Shown here: piece by piece, positions 18,237-26,975 of the stretch
Numbering within the stretch: position 1 is the first letter of the stretch
Layout: each line of letters opens with the position of its first letter
Assembly (NCBI GenBank): GCA_019637755.1
Contig: JAHBVC010000002.1
Coordinates: 229,342-293,341 of the forward strand
Direction of reading: 5' to 3'
DNA length: 64,000 bases
Source of the DNA: Anaerolineales bacterium
GTDB lineage: Bacteria; Chloroflexota; Anaerolineae; Anaerolineales; UBA11579
The notes under the pieces: generated by a model
What the model saw: only the letters and a program-made list of their open reading frames with translations
Told to the model about the DNA's origin: nothing
Database searches by the model: none
Program-made: the position numbers and the translations under genes

Positions 18237-18832
18237 AGCATCCTCCGGTAGCGGCGGATGATCTGGGCGGCTTGCTTGGGCACGCCAGTAGGCTCGATCA
18301 CAATGCCAAACGGCGTGACCGAGGCCTGACCTTCAGCGCCCTGGCCGCTGCGGCGGCTCTCCATCGTGCGCACGATCTCCATGCAAGCCAGCTTGATGTC
18401 CTGGGGCGCTTCAGCAAAGCGCCCCCAGCTGCCCTCGATGCGGATGACGCCCCGGCGATCGCCGTACGCATCCGCCGACCAGCGCACGCCGCGGCGCACA
18501 CGCACACCGCGCTTGGCGGCGGCGTTGAGCGGCAAGAGCTGGTAGTTCTCCACAGGGATCACGACGCCATCGCCATTGGTGAGCGAGGTGATGGCCAGAC
18601 AGTCGCCGCCGAAACGCAGCTCATCGTCCTCCGGCACGTCGTACCAGCGCACCTCGCTGACCGCGAAGAAGGTGCAGCCGGCCTCCTGGTCGATGTAGCG
18701 GCTGGCCGCTTCGATGAGCTGCGCCAGCACAGCCTCGCCAGCCCCCGCCGGGGCAACACGGTAGGCCTGGAACTCGGCCAGGGTGCAGTACCCGTTGGTG
18801 ATGCTGGGGGGCGTGGGCGTTTCTTCGGACAT
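18233..18832 (-). CDS. Head-tail connector protein (gp6-like)
   Basis: A 199-aa protein with features of the siphovirus gp6/YqbG adaptor family: an N-terminal 'YCTLAEFQAYRV...LAQLIEAASRYIDQEAGCTF' helical part, then a beta part and 'P.DIKLACMEIVRTMESRR'. These proteins form a ring below the portal that seals DNA in the head. ATG start preceded by a short gap after gp151. Confidence 0.75.
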   Translation of the reverse strand: MSEETPTPPSITNGYCTLAEFQAYRVAPAGAGEAVLAQLIEAASRYIDQEAGCTFFAVSEVRWYDVPEDDELRFGGDCLAITSLTNGDGVVIPVENYQLLPLNAAAKRGVRVRRGVRWSADAYGDRRGVIRIEGSWGRFAEAPQDIKLACMEIVRTMESRRSGQGAEGQASVTPFGIVIEPTGVPKQAAQIIRRYRRML

Positions 18833-18846
18833 GGCTCAGGCTTCGC

Positions 18847-19302
18847 TTACGCAGCGGGCGGGGTTTCCGTGGGCTCGCCTTCGGCGGACGCCGCCGTTTC
18901 TGCAGAAACGCCAGCTTCGAGGGAGAGGATTTCCTTGACCATGGCCTTCTTGTTCATCGAAGCCCACCAATTCGGGTCCTTGCCCAAGCCAGCCAGGATG
19001 GCGCGCAGCTCATCGTTGTTCTTCTTCAGTAGCTGGTGCTCGCGCGACGGCGCACCTGCCGCACTCACGCCACCTTCGGGAGGCTCGCTCGCATAGGGCT
19101 CGCCATCCACCTGCAGACCTTCGCCCGATACCAGGCGATAGGTCGCATCTTCGCGGCTGGGCTTGGCCTTGCCGATCTCGATCAGGTATTCGGCGGCCTC
19201 GGGGTCGCATTCGAGTACACTGCCCGGCTCCACATAGTTCTCGCCGGTCAGCGCACCGCGGTAGCCCTCGATGATTTCTACAACTGTGATTTCCTGTGAC
19301 AT
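18847..19302 (-). CDS. Phage head-associated protein with HeH/SAP-like C-terminus
   Basis: A 151-aa protein beginning 10 bases downstream of an AAGGAG site. The N-terminal half (ITVVEIIEGYRGALTGENYV...AAEYLIEIGKAK) resembles small folds seen in head proteins. The second half (HQLLKKNNDELRAILAGLGKDPNWWASMNKKAMVKEIL) has the helix-extended-helix spacing of HeH/LEM/SAP motifs. The C-terminal tail is Ala/Glu-rich, and its codons for VSAET coincide with a copy of the parS-like palindrome (18895-18910). A decoration or head-completion role is possible but unproven. Confidence 0.6.
   Translation of the reverse strand: MSQEITVVEIIEGYRGALTGENYVEPGSVLECDPEAAEYLIEIGKAKPSREDATYRLVSGEGLQVDGEPYASEPPEGGVSAAGAPSREHQLLKKNNDELRAILAGLGKDPNWWASMNKKAMVKEILSLEAGVSAETAASAEGEPTETPPAA
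18895..18910. promoter_or_regulatory. parS-like palindrome, copy 2 (inside a coding region)
   Basis: An exact second copy of CGTTTCTGCAGAAACG, within codons for the C-terminal tail of the head-associated protein. Confidence 0.55.
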
Positions 19303-19363
19303 ACAGTTCTCCTTCGGCAGAAGGAGGGCTGGCCTTGACCAGCCCTCCTTTGCAAGACGTGGG

Positions 19364-21496
19364 CTAGACGGTGATGTTGTAGCTAATGGCCGAGGCCTCG
19401 GTGTCACGGTAGACCAAGCCGAAGCGAGCCAGTGCCACCAACTCCCAAGCATCGGCGCGGGCAATGCGCTCCACTTCCATGGTCATGAGGCGCTTCATGC
19501 CTAACAGCCACTGATCCCAGCGCACGGCCAGGATGGCGCCCTTGGTGTTGTTGGCCGGAGTGGTCAGATCCACCTTGCCGGCAGCGTTCGCCTTCAGGCC
19601 GTAGGTGGCGTCCTGGTTGGCACGGTGCATGTTGCCAGAGACAAAGATCCCGGTACCCCACAAACCGGTCAACTGGCCGTTTTCCACAGTGGGCGCAGAA
19701 CGCTTGTCCAAGGTGAGCACCTCATTGAGCTGCAGCGAGGCATAGTGGGTAGCGGCGTCGATGATGAATGCGACCTTGCTCTTGTCGAGCGCATTGCGGC
19801 CACCCAAGCCCATCAGCTGCAGGGTCTTGAGGTAGTCATCTACCCCCAGCGCACCGCCATCGCGGCTATTGGCCGTATTGGTGACCAGCGCCAACTTGCG
19901 GAAGCCATCCAACAACAGATAGGCTTCACTGCCAGCAGGAGTGCCGCCGATGGTGTTGATGTTGGTCGTAGCGCCCGTGGCCACATCGCCATCAATGGCC
20001 ACATGCTCCATCACTTCAGCGCCCTCTTTCGCCAGGTCAGCCTGCAAAGTTTCGATGAAAGGGATGAGAGAATCTTCGGTCAGTTCGCCAGTGAAGAGGA
20101 CGCGGGCACCAATCTTGCCGGCCTTCAGCTCACGGTTGCCGGTGCCCATCTTGGAGGCGGGCACGGTGGGGGTGGCCTGGGTCAGCGCACCGCTGTCCGT
20201 GGCGCTGGCTTGGGCGACCTTATAGAAGGTCGCAGAGCCGGCGTCGTAAGGGATAGTGATGCTCTCGACACCTTGCGGAATTTCAACGGTAGGGATTTTT
20301 TCCAGCAGCTTGGCGCCCAGGCGGATCTTCTCCCAGAGGGCCGCACTACTGGTCTCGCCAACCCACTCGGCACCGTAGTTGGCCAAGGTGGATTGGTTGA
20401 GCTCATTGGCCTTGAGCGGCATGCCTGCGGCTTTCATCGCCGCCAGCGAGCGCGCATAGCGACGATCCTTGTCGCGCGAGCCTTCGTCCAGCAGTTTGTT
20501 GGCCAATGCTTTCACCGCCTGCTCACTGGCGCCCTTGCCGCCCTTCTCGGAATTGAGCGTTTCCACCAGCAGCGCGTGGGCGCCGGGGTCCAGGTTGGCG
20601 AATTTGGAACCTTCGGCGAACTTCAGCAGGTCAGGCGTATCGCCATCGAAGAGGCGGCTCTTCTTGGCCTCCGCCTTCCTGGCCGCCTCGAGGGCGTCCT
20701 TGTTCTCTTCTTCCCACTTGGTCTGAGCAGCCTTCACGGCTTCAGCCTTGGCATCCTCGATCTCTTTCTCGCGGTCGGCCTTGGCCTTGGCCTCGGTCTC
20801 GATGCGCTCGCGCTCTTCTTTGGCAGCATCAGCGCGCACTTGCGCCAGCTGCGCTTCGGTGTATTCCATGCTCGTTGCTCCTTGTGATTTGGTAGGTTGG
20901 GTTTTGCTTGCCCCCGCACCGCTGCGCCCGGGCTTCGCCTGGGCCTCCGCAGCCTCCGATTTGGGGAAATCAGGCAGGGCGATGCCCGCCTGCTTGTAAA
21001 TAGCTTTCATCACGGGGATGGCCACGGCGTACGGATTGGCCGGAGCCTGGCCAAGGGAAAGATCGAGCAGACTGATCTCCACCACCGGCCACTCTTCGAT
21101 GTGGCCGGTATCCTCGTCTATCCGCACCAAGTGAGGCGCAGAACCAGAAGAGGCACGGAGCAGACCTTGTTTGGCCATCTCATAAAGGTGGCGCGCAAGC
21201 TCCAAGGCCTCATCCAGCAAGATCTCAAACCAGACGCCATCCTCACGTTGCTCAACTTTTGTTGTTTTGCCCAGGTACTGAGGGATATCGGCTTGCCAGC
21301 CATCGGAGTCGTTGCCGTGGTAGTACACCGCTGGCGGCGTCGGGAACAGATCTAGGTGCAGGTCAGTGTGCTCATCAAAGTATTCGCGGTAGGCATCACG
21401 ACCACCAAATGGCCCGCCAAAAGGAATACCAAGCACCTCGAGCGTCATGCCCTTGAGGGCCTTGACCTTAGATTGACCTTTCACCCTGTATTCCAT
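19364..21496 (-). CDS. Fused prohead protease - scaffold - major capsid protein
   Basis: A single 710-aa frame. Residues ~1-185 look like a prohead maturation protease (LARHLYEMAKQGLLRASSGSAPHLVR, EWPVVEISLLDLSLGQAPANP). Residues ~210-330 are a Lys/Glu/Ala coiled-coil like a scaffold or delta domain (AAKEERERIETEAKAKADRE). Residues ~330-710 are an HK97-fold capsid (LGAKLLEKIPTVEIPQGVES...WDQWLLGMKRLMTMEVERIARADAWELVALARFG). ATG 21496 follows AGGAG. An internal in-frame ATG at 20869, preceded by AAGGAG, would yield a 501-aa scaffold-capsid product without the protease, a nested arrangement. Proteolysis presumably removes the coiled-coil during maturation. Confidence 0.85.
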   Translation of the reverse strand: MEYRVKGQSKVKALKGMTLEVLGIPFGGPFGGRDAYREYFDEHTDLHLDLFPTPPAVYYHGNDSDGWQADIPQYLGKTTKVEQREDGVWFEILLDEALELARHLYEMAKQGLLRASSGSAPHLVRIDEDTGHIEEWPVVEISLLDLSLGQAPANPYAVAIPVMKAIYKQAGIALPDFPKSEAAEAQAKPGRSGAGASKTQPTKSQGATSMEYTEAQLAQVRADAAKEERERIETEAKAKADREKEIEDAKAEAVKAAQTKWEEENKDALEAARKAEAKKSRLFDGDTPDLLKFAEGSKFANLDPGAHALLVETLNSEKGGKGASEQAVKALANKLLDEGSRDKDRRYARSLAAMKAAGMPLKANELNQSTLANYGAEWVGETSSAALWEKIRLGAKLLEKIPTVEIPQGVESITIPYDAGSATFYKVAQASATDSGALTQATPTVPASKMGTGNRELKAGKIGARVLFTGELTEDSLIPFIETLQADLAKEGAEVMEHVAIDGDVATGATTNINTIGGTPAGSEAYLLLDGFRKLALVTNTANSRDGGALGVDDYLKTLQLMGLGGRNALDKSKVAFIIDAATHYASLQLNEVLTLDKRSAPTVENGQLTGLWGTGIFVSGNMHRANQDATYGLKANAAGKVDLTTPANNTKGAILAVRWDQWLLGMKRLMTMEVERIARADAWELVALARFGLVYRDTEASAISYNITV
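20869..20885 (-). promoter_or_regulatory. Internal ribosome-binding site for the separate capsid product
   Basis: AAGGAG followed by 8 bases and then ATG (20869), in frame inside the protease-capsid fusion. It begins MEYTEAQLAQVRADA, right at the coiled-coil scaffold segment. Confidence 0.65.
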
Positions 21497-21516
21497 CCCG
21501 TCTCCTGGGCAGAAAC

Positions 21517-21671
21517 AAAAAAAAGCGCCCGCCACCGGAACTCGAAAGTTCCAGTGGCGGGCGCTCATCTTCCGCCGCGCTCCCTCAACTACGGGAGCAA
21601 GCTCATTTGTGGTGCTGGCAGATTTCTTGCCAACTTTGCGTAGCTTACTACAAACCCGCCGCGAATGTCAA
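21517..21671 (-). promoter_or_regulatory. Two-hairpin leader element, copy 1, before the capsid gene
   Basis: On the minus strand, a TTGACA (21666-21671) and a poor -10 (TAAGCT, 21642-21647, spacing 18) precede a leader with two hairpins. SL1 is GCTCCC-GTAGTTGA-GGGAGC (21579-21598). SL2 is a 19-bp stem with a UUCG-type loop (21524-21565) ending in eight U (21517-21524), a textbook intrinsic terminator 21 bases before the capsid start. About 90 bp is ~92% identical to the copy at 26976-27064. SL1 differences keep base pairing. An ATG inside the element (21568) is in frame with the capsid gene. Confidence 0.7.
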
Positions 21672-22133
21672 TCACTTGAAGCCCAACTGCTTCAAAGTGC
21701 GCTCGATCCACGCCGAATAAATTCGCTGCGCCTGCTCTTTCTTCTCCATCGCCACGTCGTACAGTTTGCGCCAGCCCAGGGCGGCCATGCGACGCGCTTG
21801 CTTCTGGCCGCCCAGATGCGGCCCATAGCTGGTGGTGTTGACGATCTCCGTGCGGTAGCCGCGTGCGCTGGTGCGGTAGCTGCTGCCGTAGCGCTCAGAG
21901 CGCATGTCGTTCTTGCCCTGGGCATATTGCATGCCCACGCCGCGCTTGTAATAGGGCGGTGGCGCTTCGTTGGCGGCCGTGCTGGGCGGGTACTCACGCA
22001 GGCCTTCGGTGTCCAGCACTACGTCGCCAAATTCTTTGCCGGCCAGCTCAGCGGCACGCCCAAGTGCTTGTGGCATCTTGAGCAGCATAAGACCCGCCTC
22101 CTTGGTATCCACGGTTACTTTGAGCTCGGTCAT
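21672..22133 (-). CDS. HK97 gp10-like phage protein
   Basis: A 153-aa protein starting MTELKVTVDTKEAGLMLLKMPQALGRAAELAGKEFGDVVLD, with Arg/Tyr-rich centre (MRSERYGSSYRTSARGYRTE) and a helical C-terminus. The pattern resembles HK97 gp10-family neck or tail-completion proteins. Its place upstream of the capsid gene is unusual, since such genes normally follow the capsid. ATG overlaps the stop of the head morphogenesis gene (ATGA). Confidence 0.6.
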   Translation of the reverse strand: MTELKVTVDTKEAGLMLLKMPQALGRAAELAGKEFGDVVLDTEGLREYPPSTAANEAPPPYYKRGVGMQYAQGKNDMRSERYGSSYRTSARGYRTEIVNTTSYGPHLGGQKQARRMAALGWRKLYDVAMEKKEQAQRIYSAWIERTLKQLGFK

Positions 22134-22972
22134 GCCTTGCCTCCCAGGATGCGCGTGCGCACCCGGGTCCAGCAGGCACAGCGCGGATGGGTGTCACGCG
22201 AACTCATATAGCGCTTGCCCGTCGAGCGGTGGATGAAGGGTTCGCCTGGCTTGCGGCTGACGCCATCCAGCCCCATGCACATGGGGCAGACCGTATCCGA
22301 GCGATTGGTGAACCAGGTCTCCTCCACCAGCACATCCGGCACTTCGCTGGCCAGCTGTTCCCCGGCCAGGCGATTGATCTCGCCATAGGTCTGCGTGATC
22401 TCGGTGCGGGCAATATCCAGCGCCCGCTGCGGGCCGAAGGGCAACATGCTCACCAGGTCTCGCAGGGTCATGCCCGGAATCTCGAAGTAGGTGGCCACCG
22501 CTTGCTGCACGGCCCGCAAAGTAGTGCTGTTGATGCCCTGGATCATGACGCCGATGTGCTCCCGGACGTAGGCGGTGCTCAACGCCTGGTACAAGGCCAG
22601 ATCCAAGCCAATAGAGGCCTGCTCAGCAAACAGAGTTACGGCATCGTCACCCGCTTCGCTGAGCGCCATCAGGATGGCGGCTTCAGCAGCCTCATCATCC
22701 AAGTTGAGCTGCGAGATGGCCAGCACCAGCTCGGCCGGTAGCTCGGGCATCGCCTTGGTCGGCGGCCGCAAGTCCTCCGCCCACGCAGACACCAATGCCT
22801 GCTGCGAGCGAAAGAGCTGGCGCACCGGCTTGGCCACCCGGTCTTCGAAGAGCTCCTTCTGTTGCCGGTGGGGCTCCTTCGGATCGCGGCGCTCGTAAGC
22901 CTTATCCAGCCGCACGCCCTTGGCGGCCAGCTGATCGGCGGCCCGATCGATCAGGGCATAGTTAGCGAGCAT
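22130..22972 (-). CDS. Phage head morphogenesis (minor head) protein, SPP1 gp7/Mu gpF-like
   Basis: A 280-aa protein. The C-terminal third has the family's DIARTEITQTYGEINRLA segment and a Cys/His set: CPMCMGLDG at the start and HPRCACWTR at the end, with G...I..ST between, typical of Mu F-like minor head proteins that enter the procapsid with the portal. The ATG at 22972 is chosen because the longer frame upstream is unlike the family and overlaps the 70-aa gene. Confidence 0.8.
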   Translation of the reverse strand: MLANYALIDRAADQLAAKGVRLDKAYERRDPKEPHRQQKELFEDRVAKPVRQLFRSQQALVSAWAEDLRPPTKAMPELPAELVLAISQLNLDDEAAEAAILMALSEAGDDAVTLFAEQASIGLDLALYQALSTAYVREHIGVMIQGINSTTLRAVQQAVATYFEIPGMTLRDLVSMLPFGPQRALDIARTEITQTYGEINRLAGEQLASEVPDVLVEETWFTNRSDTVCPMCMGLDGVSRKPGEPFIHRSTGKRYMSSRDTHPRCACWTRVRTRILGGKA

Positions 22973-23174
22973 TGGTTTGTTTGCCCTGCGCCAACCCACT
23001 CTTGCGCAGGCGATCAGGGTGATAGCTGATCGCTGCCTCAACATTCTGCAGCGCCTGCACGCGGTGCTTGCCGCGGCCGACACACTCCGGATACTCCGTG
23101 CACAGCGCCACAAATCCGCCGCTCTTCGGATCCGGCCGGATGATGATTTCGACTTGCTTGAGATCGTCAGACAT
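22962..23174 (-). CDS. Small phage protein between portal and head morphogenesis genes
   Basis: A 70-aa protein (MSDDLKQVEIIIRPDPKSGG...FVALCTEYPECVGRGKHRV) with an N-terminal HicB-like beta pattern: 'I.....SGGF.A...E.P.C.G.G....A..N...AI'. It could be a HicB-type fold, but no HicA toxin is visible beside it. GAGGTG lies 8 bases upstream within the end of the portal gene. It overlaps both neighbours by a few bases. Confidence 0.6.
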   Translation of the reverse strand: MSDDLKQVEIIIRPDPKSGGFVALCTEYPECVGRGKHRVQALQNVEAAISYHPDRLRKSGLAQGKQTNAR

Positions 23175-24666
23175 TTTCACGCACCTCATCAATCAAAGAC
23201 TGCAACTTTTGTTTCAGGCTCCACTCGCCGCCCAGCAACTGGGCCTTGAGCGCAGTCTGCTCATCCTCTCCCAGGTGCTCGAAGCGAAAATCGGCCACTT
23301 TCTCCGGCTTGCCCTCTTGGAGACGCTTCATGGCATAGCGTTTGAACTGCTCACGCTCGCGCTCGGCCTCCGGCGAGCTGGCGGCCACTTTGCCGGCCGC
23401 TAATGGGGCCGGGGAGGCCTCCTGCGCGCCAAGGCTTTCCATACTCCCATCGCGCACCAGGCGCTCGCCCAGGCCACCAGGCAGCGGGTCTTCGCCGTAG
23501 AACTTTTTGTTGACCTGGTCGATGGTGTGGGTACGCTCGTAGGCCTGCTGCTCCCGGAGCTTCTGTTCGCCATCCCGCGGGCGCACGTCTTCAAAGGCTC
23601 CTATTAGATTATTCCCATAGGCAGGCAGGATGTGGGCCGTAATCTTTTCTGCCAGCGAAACATGGCGCGGCCACACACTAGCCTCATAGAACGCATCTCG
23701 CCCGGATTTGGAATTAGCCTCAGTGGAGTTAACTGCCAACCAGCTATAGAGACCTGGTGCCAGCCACTCGTAGATTTCTTCTTTGTTCGCTGTGCGCCCA
23801 GCAAGAAACTCCATGTCTTTGCGGCTCATGGCCGTGCTAACCCAATTGACCCCTTGCCCTGTGTTGCGCAATAGCAGGATACGCCCGCTTTTGTCGTGAT
23901 TCTTGACGTCTCTTTCGATTTCGACCCATTGATCGTCTGGGACTTGATCGGCAAACGTCAGCACCCCCGGCATCTTGCCACCCTGGTCGCGGAAATAGCT
24001 GGTGTTATGCCGTTGCATGGCCATATCACCCTCAGCTATCGTCGCTAACTGCGAAATGCGTGAGAGCCCGGAATAAGTGCTTAGCGGGTGAAACTCACGC
24101 GAGCACAAAATCTCCCACGGCTCCAAGAATGTTGGGGGGAGCCCACCCCCGGGCTCATATTTGTAAGAGGCTATGCCTAGGCGACCATCAGGTATGGGTA
24201 GAATTTTATGACTTGGGATAATCCACATCTCTGAAGGAGGTACAGTTTCACTAGGCCGCTTGAGCCAAGCGTATCCGCTGCCTGTTAAATACTCAAACGA
24301 AAAAAAGGCTCGCCAAAACTCGATACCCGTCCAAAACGGATTTGGGCTGCGATGCAAAAGCTCATAGGGGTGGTTTGGAAGGTCGCGCCTCTCCTCCCCA
24401 TCCATTGCGTACACGTTAAACGTACCAGCTGCCGCCAACTGGGCCACAACAGAAATTGCGGTACTCACCCAGGCCAGACGCTGGTATAAGTCCTGCTGGT
24501 TGTACGTCACTGCCAGGTTGGCACCGGAGCCATAGCGGTCCTCGCCGGACAACAAACTCACCGCCCGCGGCGCCTGCGCCTTGGCGGCCGCGCCGCCTTG
24601 GATGCCATCCATGACGCCGCCAATAAAATCGCCGACCCCTTTGCCTGCTCGCCGCATCACTCCCAT
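23167..24666 (-). CDS. Portal protein, HK97 family
   Basis: A 499-aa portal. The N-terminal region is NLAVTYNQQDLYQRLAWVST, then NHPYELLHRSPNPFWTGIEFW, WIIPSHKILPIPDGR, PWEILCSREFHPLSTYSGLS and the helical stem-clip part, ending in a charged tail. The portal forms the dodecameric vertex through which the terminase packages DNA. AAGGAG lies 4 bases before the ATG. It directly follows the large terminase gene, the standard order. Confidence 0.9.
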   Translation of the reverse strand: MGVMRRAGKGVGDFIGGVMDGIQGGAAAKAQAPRAVSLLSGEDRYGSGANLAVTYNQQDLYQRLAWVSTAISVVAQLAAAGTFNVYAMDGEERRDLPNHPYELLHRSPNPFWTGIEFWRAFFSFEYLTGSGYAWLKRPSETVPPSEMWIIPSHKILPIPDGRLGIASYKYEPGGGLPPTFLEPWEILCSREFHPLSTYSGLSRISQLATIAEGDMAMQRHNTSYFRDQGGKMPGVLTFADQVPDDQWVEIERDVKNHDKSGRILLLRNTGQGVNWVSTAMSRKDMEFLAGRTANKEEIYEWLAPGLYSWLAVNSTEANSKSGRDAFYEASVWPRHVSLAEKITAHILPAYGNNLIGAFEDVRPRDGEQKLREQQAYERTHTIDQVNKKFYGEDPLPGGLGERLVRDGSMESLGAQEASPAPLAAGKVAASSPEAEREREQFKRYAMKRLQEGKPEKVADFRFEHLGEDEQTALKAQLLGGEWSLKQKLQSLIDEVRENV

Positions 24667-24674
24667 AGCTCTCC

Positions 24675-26234
24675 TTATGCAAAGCCCAGGAGGGCTCTGC
24701 CGCGCACACGGTGGCGCTGGTCATATTCGCGCTGCAGCTGCATGGCGCCGGTGACAGAGTCGATCTCATCGTCGTGCTCACCTTGGCGGGGGAACACATT
24801 GCCGGCCGAGACGAAATCACGGTTCCACGCGCCGCGCACCAGCACCACGCGCCCCATGTCATTCAAGTTCTGCAACGGCAGCGCACGCTCTTGCTTGCTG
24901 CCCTCGGGCTTCACCGGGTAGAAGCTGCGGCGGCCGGCCAGCTCACGCTGCATGTCCTGCACCGCGGCCAGCTGGAAGCTGACATGCTCCATGCCCCAGA
25001 TCTCAGCGGGGTCTACTTCGGCCGAGAGCTGCACCAGGTTACGCCGGCTCTCTGGCCAGGCGGTGCGCCAGCGGCGCACGTCGCGGATGTAGAGCACGCC
25101 GTTGGCGTCAAACGCCAGCGAGGCGCCGCAGGTGTAGTCAGCCCGGGCGCTCTCAGAAGTGGCCAAGTCCCAATGGCGGAACCACTGCAGCCCACTGGGC
25201 ACCTCGGAAGGCTCGACGATCCTCCACTCTCTGGCAAAGAAGCCGCCGGTGCGCGGCCGCGGCATCTGCATGTGCAGCGCTTCCCAGTCATACGCCGCCA
25301 TGTTGGCCTTGGCACGCAAGCGGTCTTCTCGCGGGAACATGCCCGGCCACAAGGCCTCGCCGGGCTGACGGCCGAGCGGGTCTTTGATGTTCAGCCACAA
25401 CCCTTCGGAGAGGGCAGCGCGTTGATCGTCTTCGTTCTTGGCTAACTGGCTGGGCTCGGCGGCCAGCGCCGGCAGGCTCAGCACACGGTACTTGTCAGCC
25501 TCCGGGTTGAAAGCCATCTCTTTGAGCAGGTGGCCGGCCAGGTCGTCCGGATGCCAGCGCGTCATCAGCAGCACGATGGCGGCGCCCTGGCGCAAACGCT
25601 GCACCAACACACCGCTCCACCAGTCCAGCACCTTACGACGCGCCGCCGGGCTTTCCGCTTCAGAGCGATCTTTAAACGGGTCGTCGATGACGGCCAGGTG
25701 GGCACCTTTGCCGGTGAGCGGTCCGCCGACGCCGGCAGCGGTCAGGCCGCCGCGATGCGGTGCGCCCAAATCCCAGCCGCCCACGCGGCCCTGCTCGCTA
25801 TCCAACCCTACGGGCAGATCCACACTGGAGCGCTCACCAAACACATTGGCATAGCGCGCATCTCGAATATAGGCACGCACGCCGGCGCTGTTGGTGAAGG
25901 CCAGCTCAGAACCGTAGCTGGCGATGATGACGCGGTCATCCGGGTTGCGGCCAAGGAACCAGGCGGGGAAGATCTTGGAGGCTTTCTCCGACTTGCCGTT
26001 TTGCGGCGGCATGTTGATGATCAGGCGCCCATTGCCTTGGCGGCCACGCGTGCGCACGTAGCGCTCAATATCTTCCAGCTCTTTGTCGATGAGGCGGTGG
26101 AAGGGCTGCGTGCTGTACCACGGCGAGATATATTCCCCGAAGGCGGTGAGGCTTCGCCGCGCCAGCTCACGCCGGGCGACTTCGCGCTTGGCCGCCTCTG
26201 GGCTAAGCGCTTGGCTCGTCGGCTGGGCCAGCAT
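24675..26234 (-). CDS. Terminase large subunit
   Basis: A 519-aa DNA packaging motor. The ATPase half has Walker A MPPQNGKSEK (75-84) and Walker B HLAVIDDP (179-186), followed by a coupling-type motif LLMTRWHPDDLAGHL. The nuclease half has WFRHWDLATSESARADYTC and DVRRWRTAWPESRRNL, matching the RNase H-like fold. It pumps DNA into the prohead and cuts the concatemer. It overlaps the terS gene by 32 bases. Confidence 0.92.
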   Translation of the reverse strand: MLAQPTSQALSPEAAKREVARRELARRSLTAFGEYISPWYSTQPFHRLIDKELEDIERYVRTRGRQGNGRLIINMPPQNGKSEKASKIFPAWFLGRNPDDRVIIASYGSELAFTNSAGVRAYIRDARYANVFGERSSVDLPVGLDSEQGRVGGWDLGAPHRGGLTAAGVGGPLTGKGAHLAVIDDPFKDRSEAESPAARRKVLDWWSGVLVQRLRQGAAIVLLMTRWHPDDLAGHLLKEMAFNPEADKYRVLSLPALAAEPSQLAKNEDDQRAALSEGLWLNIKDPLGRQPGEALWPGMFPREDRLRAKANMAAYDWEALHMQMPRPRTGGFFAREWRIVEPSEVPSGLQWFRHWDLATSESARADYTCGASLAFDANGVLYIRDVRRWRTAWPESRRNLVQLSAEVDPAEIWGMEHVSFQLAAVQDMQRELAGRRSFYPVKPEGSKQERALPLQNLNDMGRVVLVRGAWNRDFVSAGNVFPRQGEHDDEIDSVTGAMQLQREYDQRHRVRGRALLGFA

Positions 26235-26913
26235 CCGTATCCTTACGCATCAGTGGCGCGAAATCACCGCCCGCTAACTGCAACAACTCTTCGTCACTAA
26301 GGTCTTCCGTATCGCGGTTGGTCTTGAAGTCGCCCTTAAGCATCATGGCCTTGAGCTGGGTAATAGGAACGAAGTCCCCCGTCATCTCAGCCATCAGCTT
26401 GCGGTCATTGTGATTTCGGTAACTTGGAGTGAGCGCACTCTGAATCAAGGCGGCAAACATATCCCCGCGCCACCGAAAGAGTTCAGCCGTCTGAACCGTA
26501 CCCACCATCCTATCGATAGACGGATTTTTTTTACGCCAGGTGCTGATGACCCGGTCACTGCTTAGACCCAATACCTTGGTTGCCAGTTCTTCCTGGGTTG
26601 CCGGCCACCGGCTGTTAATAGGGCTGGCCATCCAGGCTATGTACGCCGCCTGGCGCCATGGCCACCCCTTTGTCAGGAGATTTAAAAACGGGTCCAGCCA
26701 CTGCGGCAACACTTCCTGCTCACTGTCTTTTTCAGTGGCTAGCTTTATTTTCGGCGCCGACCCCGTCTTTATCATGTGCAGCAATGCCGCCCGCGCCACG
26801 TCAGAAATTCTTGCAGCCTCCGCAGGGTCTACGCACTCCGCATCTACCAGAGCGTCAAACGCCTCGCCTAGGCCCAGTTGCTGGTATTCCAGATTAGGTT
26901 TTGTGAACGGCAC
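26203..26913 (-). CDS. Terminase small subunit-like HTH protein
   Basis: A 236-aa protein before the large terminase. The centre has the HTH-type WPWRQAAYIAWMAS...WPATQEELATKVLGLSSDRVISTWRKKNPSIDRMV seen in phBC6A51-like packaging proteins. The tail ITQLKAMMLKGDF...DLSDEELLQLAGGDF recurs in a separate prophage protein at 31805-32089. A GTG at 26913, with GGAGG 6 bases upstream, is chosen over a longer in-frame start inside the upstream RNA hairpin. Confidence 0.7.
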   Translation of the reverse strand: MPFTKPNLEYQQLGLGEAFDALVDAECVDPAEAARISDVARAALLHMIKTGSAPKIKLATEKDSEQEVLPQWLDPFLNLLTKGWPWRQAAYIAWMASPINSRWPATQEELATKVLGLSSDRVISTWRKKNPSIDRMVGTVQTAELFRWRGDMFAALIQSALTPSYRNHNDRKLMAEMTGDFVPITQLKAMMLKGDFKTNRDTEDLSDEELLQLAGGDFAPLMRKDTDAGPADEPSA

Positions 26914-26975
26914 ACTGCCTCCATCTTTTTGAGGCCGAGCGCAGCTCGGCCCGCGTTGGCGCTTTTGCCCAACGC

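Noticed and set aside
19625..20887. Plus-strand frame of 420 codons opposite the capsid gene
   Set aside because: Shadow frame inside a strongly supported capsid gene.
22962..23174. HicAB toxin-antitoxin pair
   Set aside because: Only a HicB-like pattern; no HicA-like partner on either side, and it lies within the head gene cluster.
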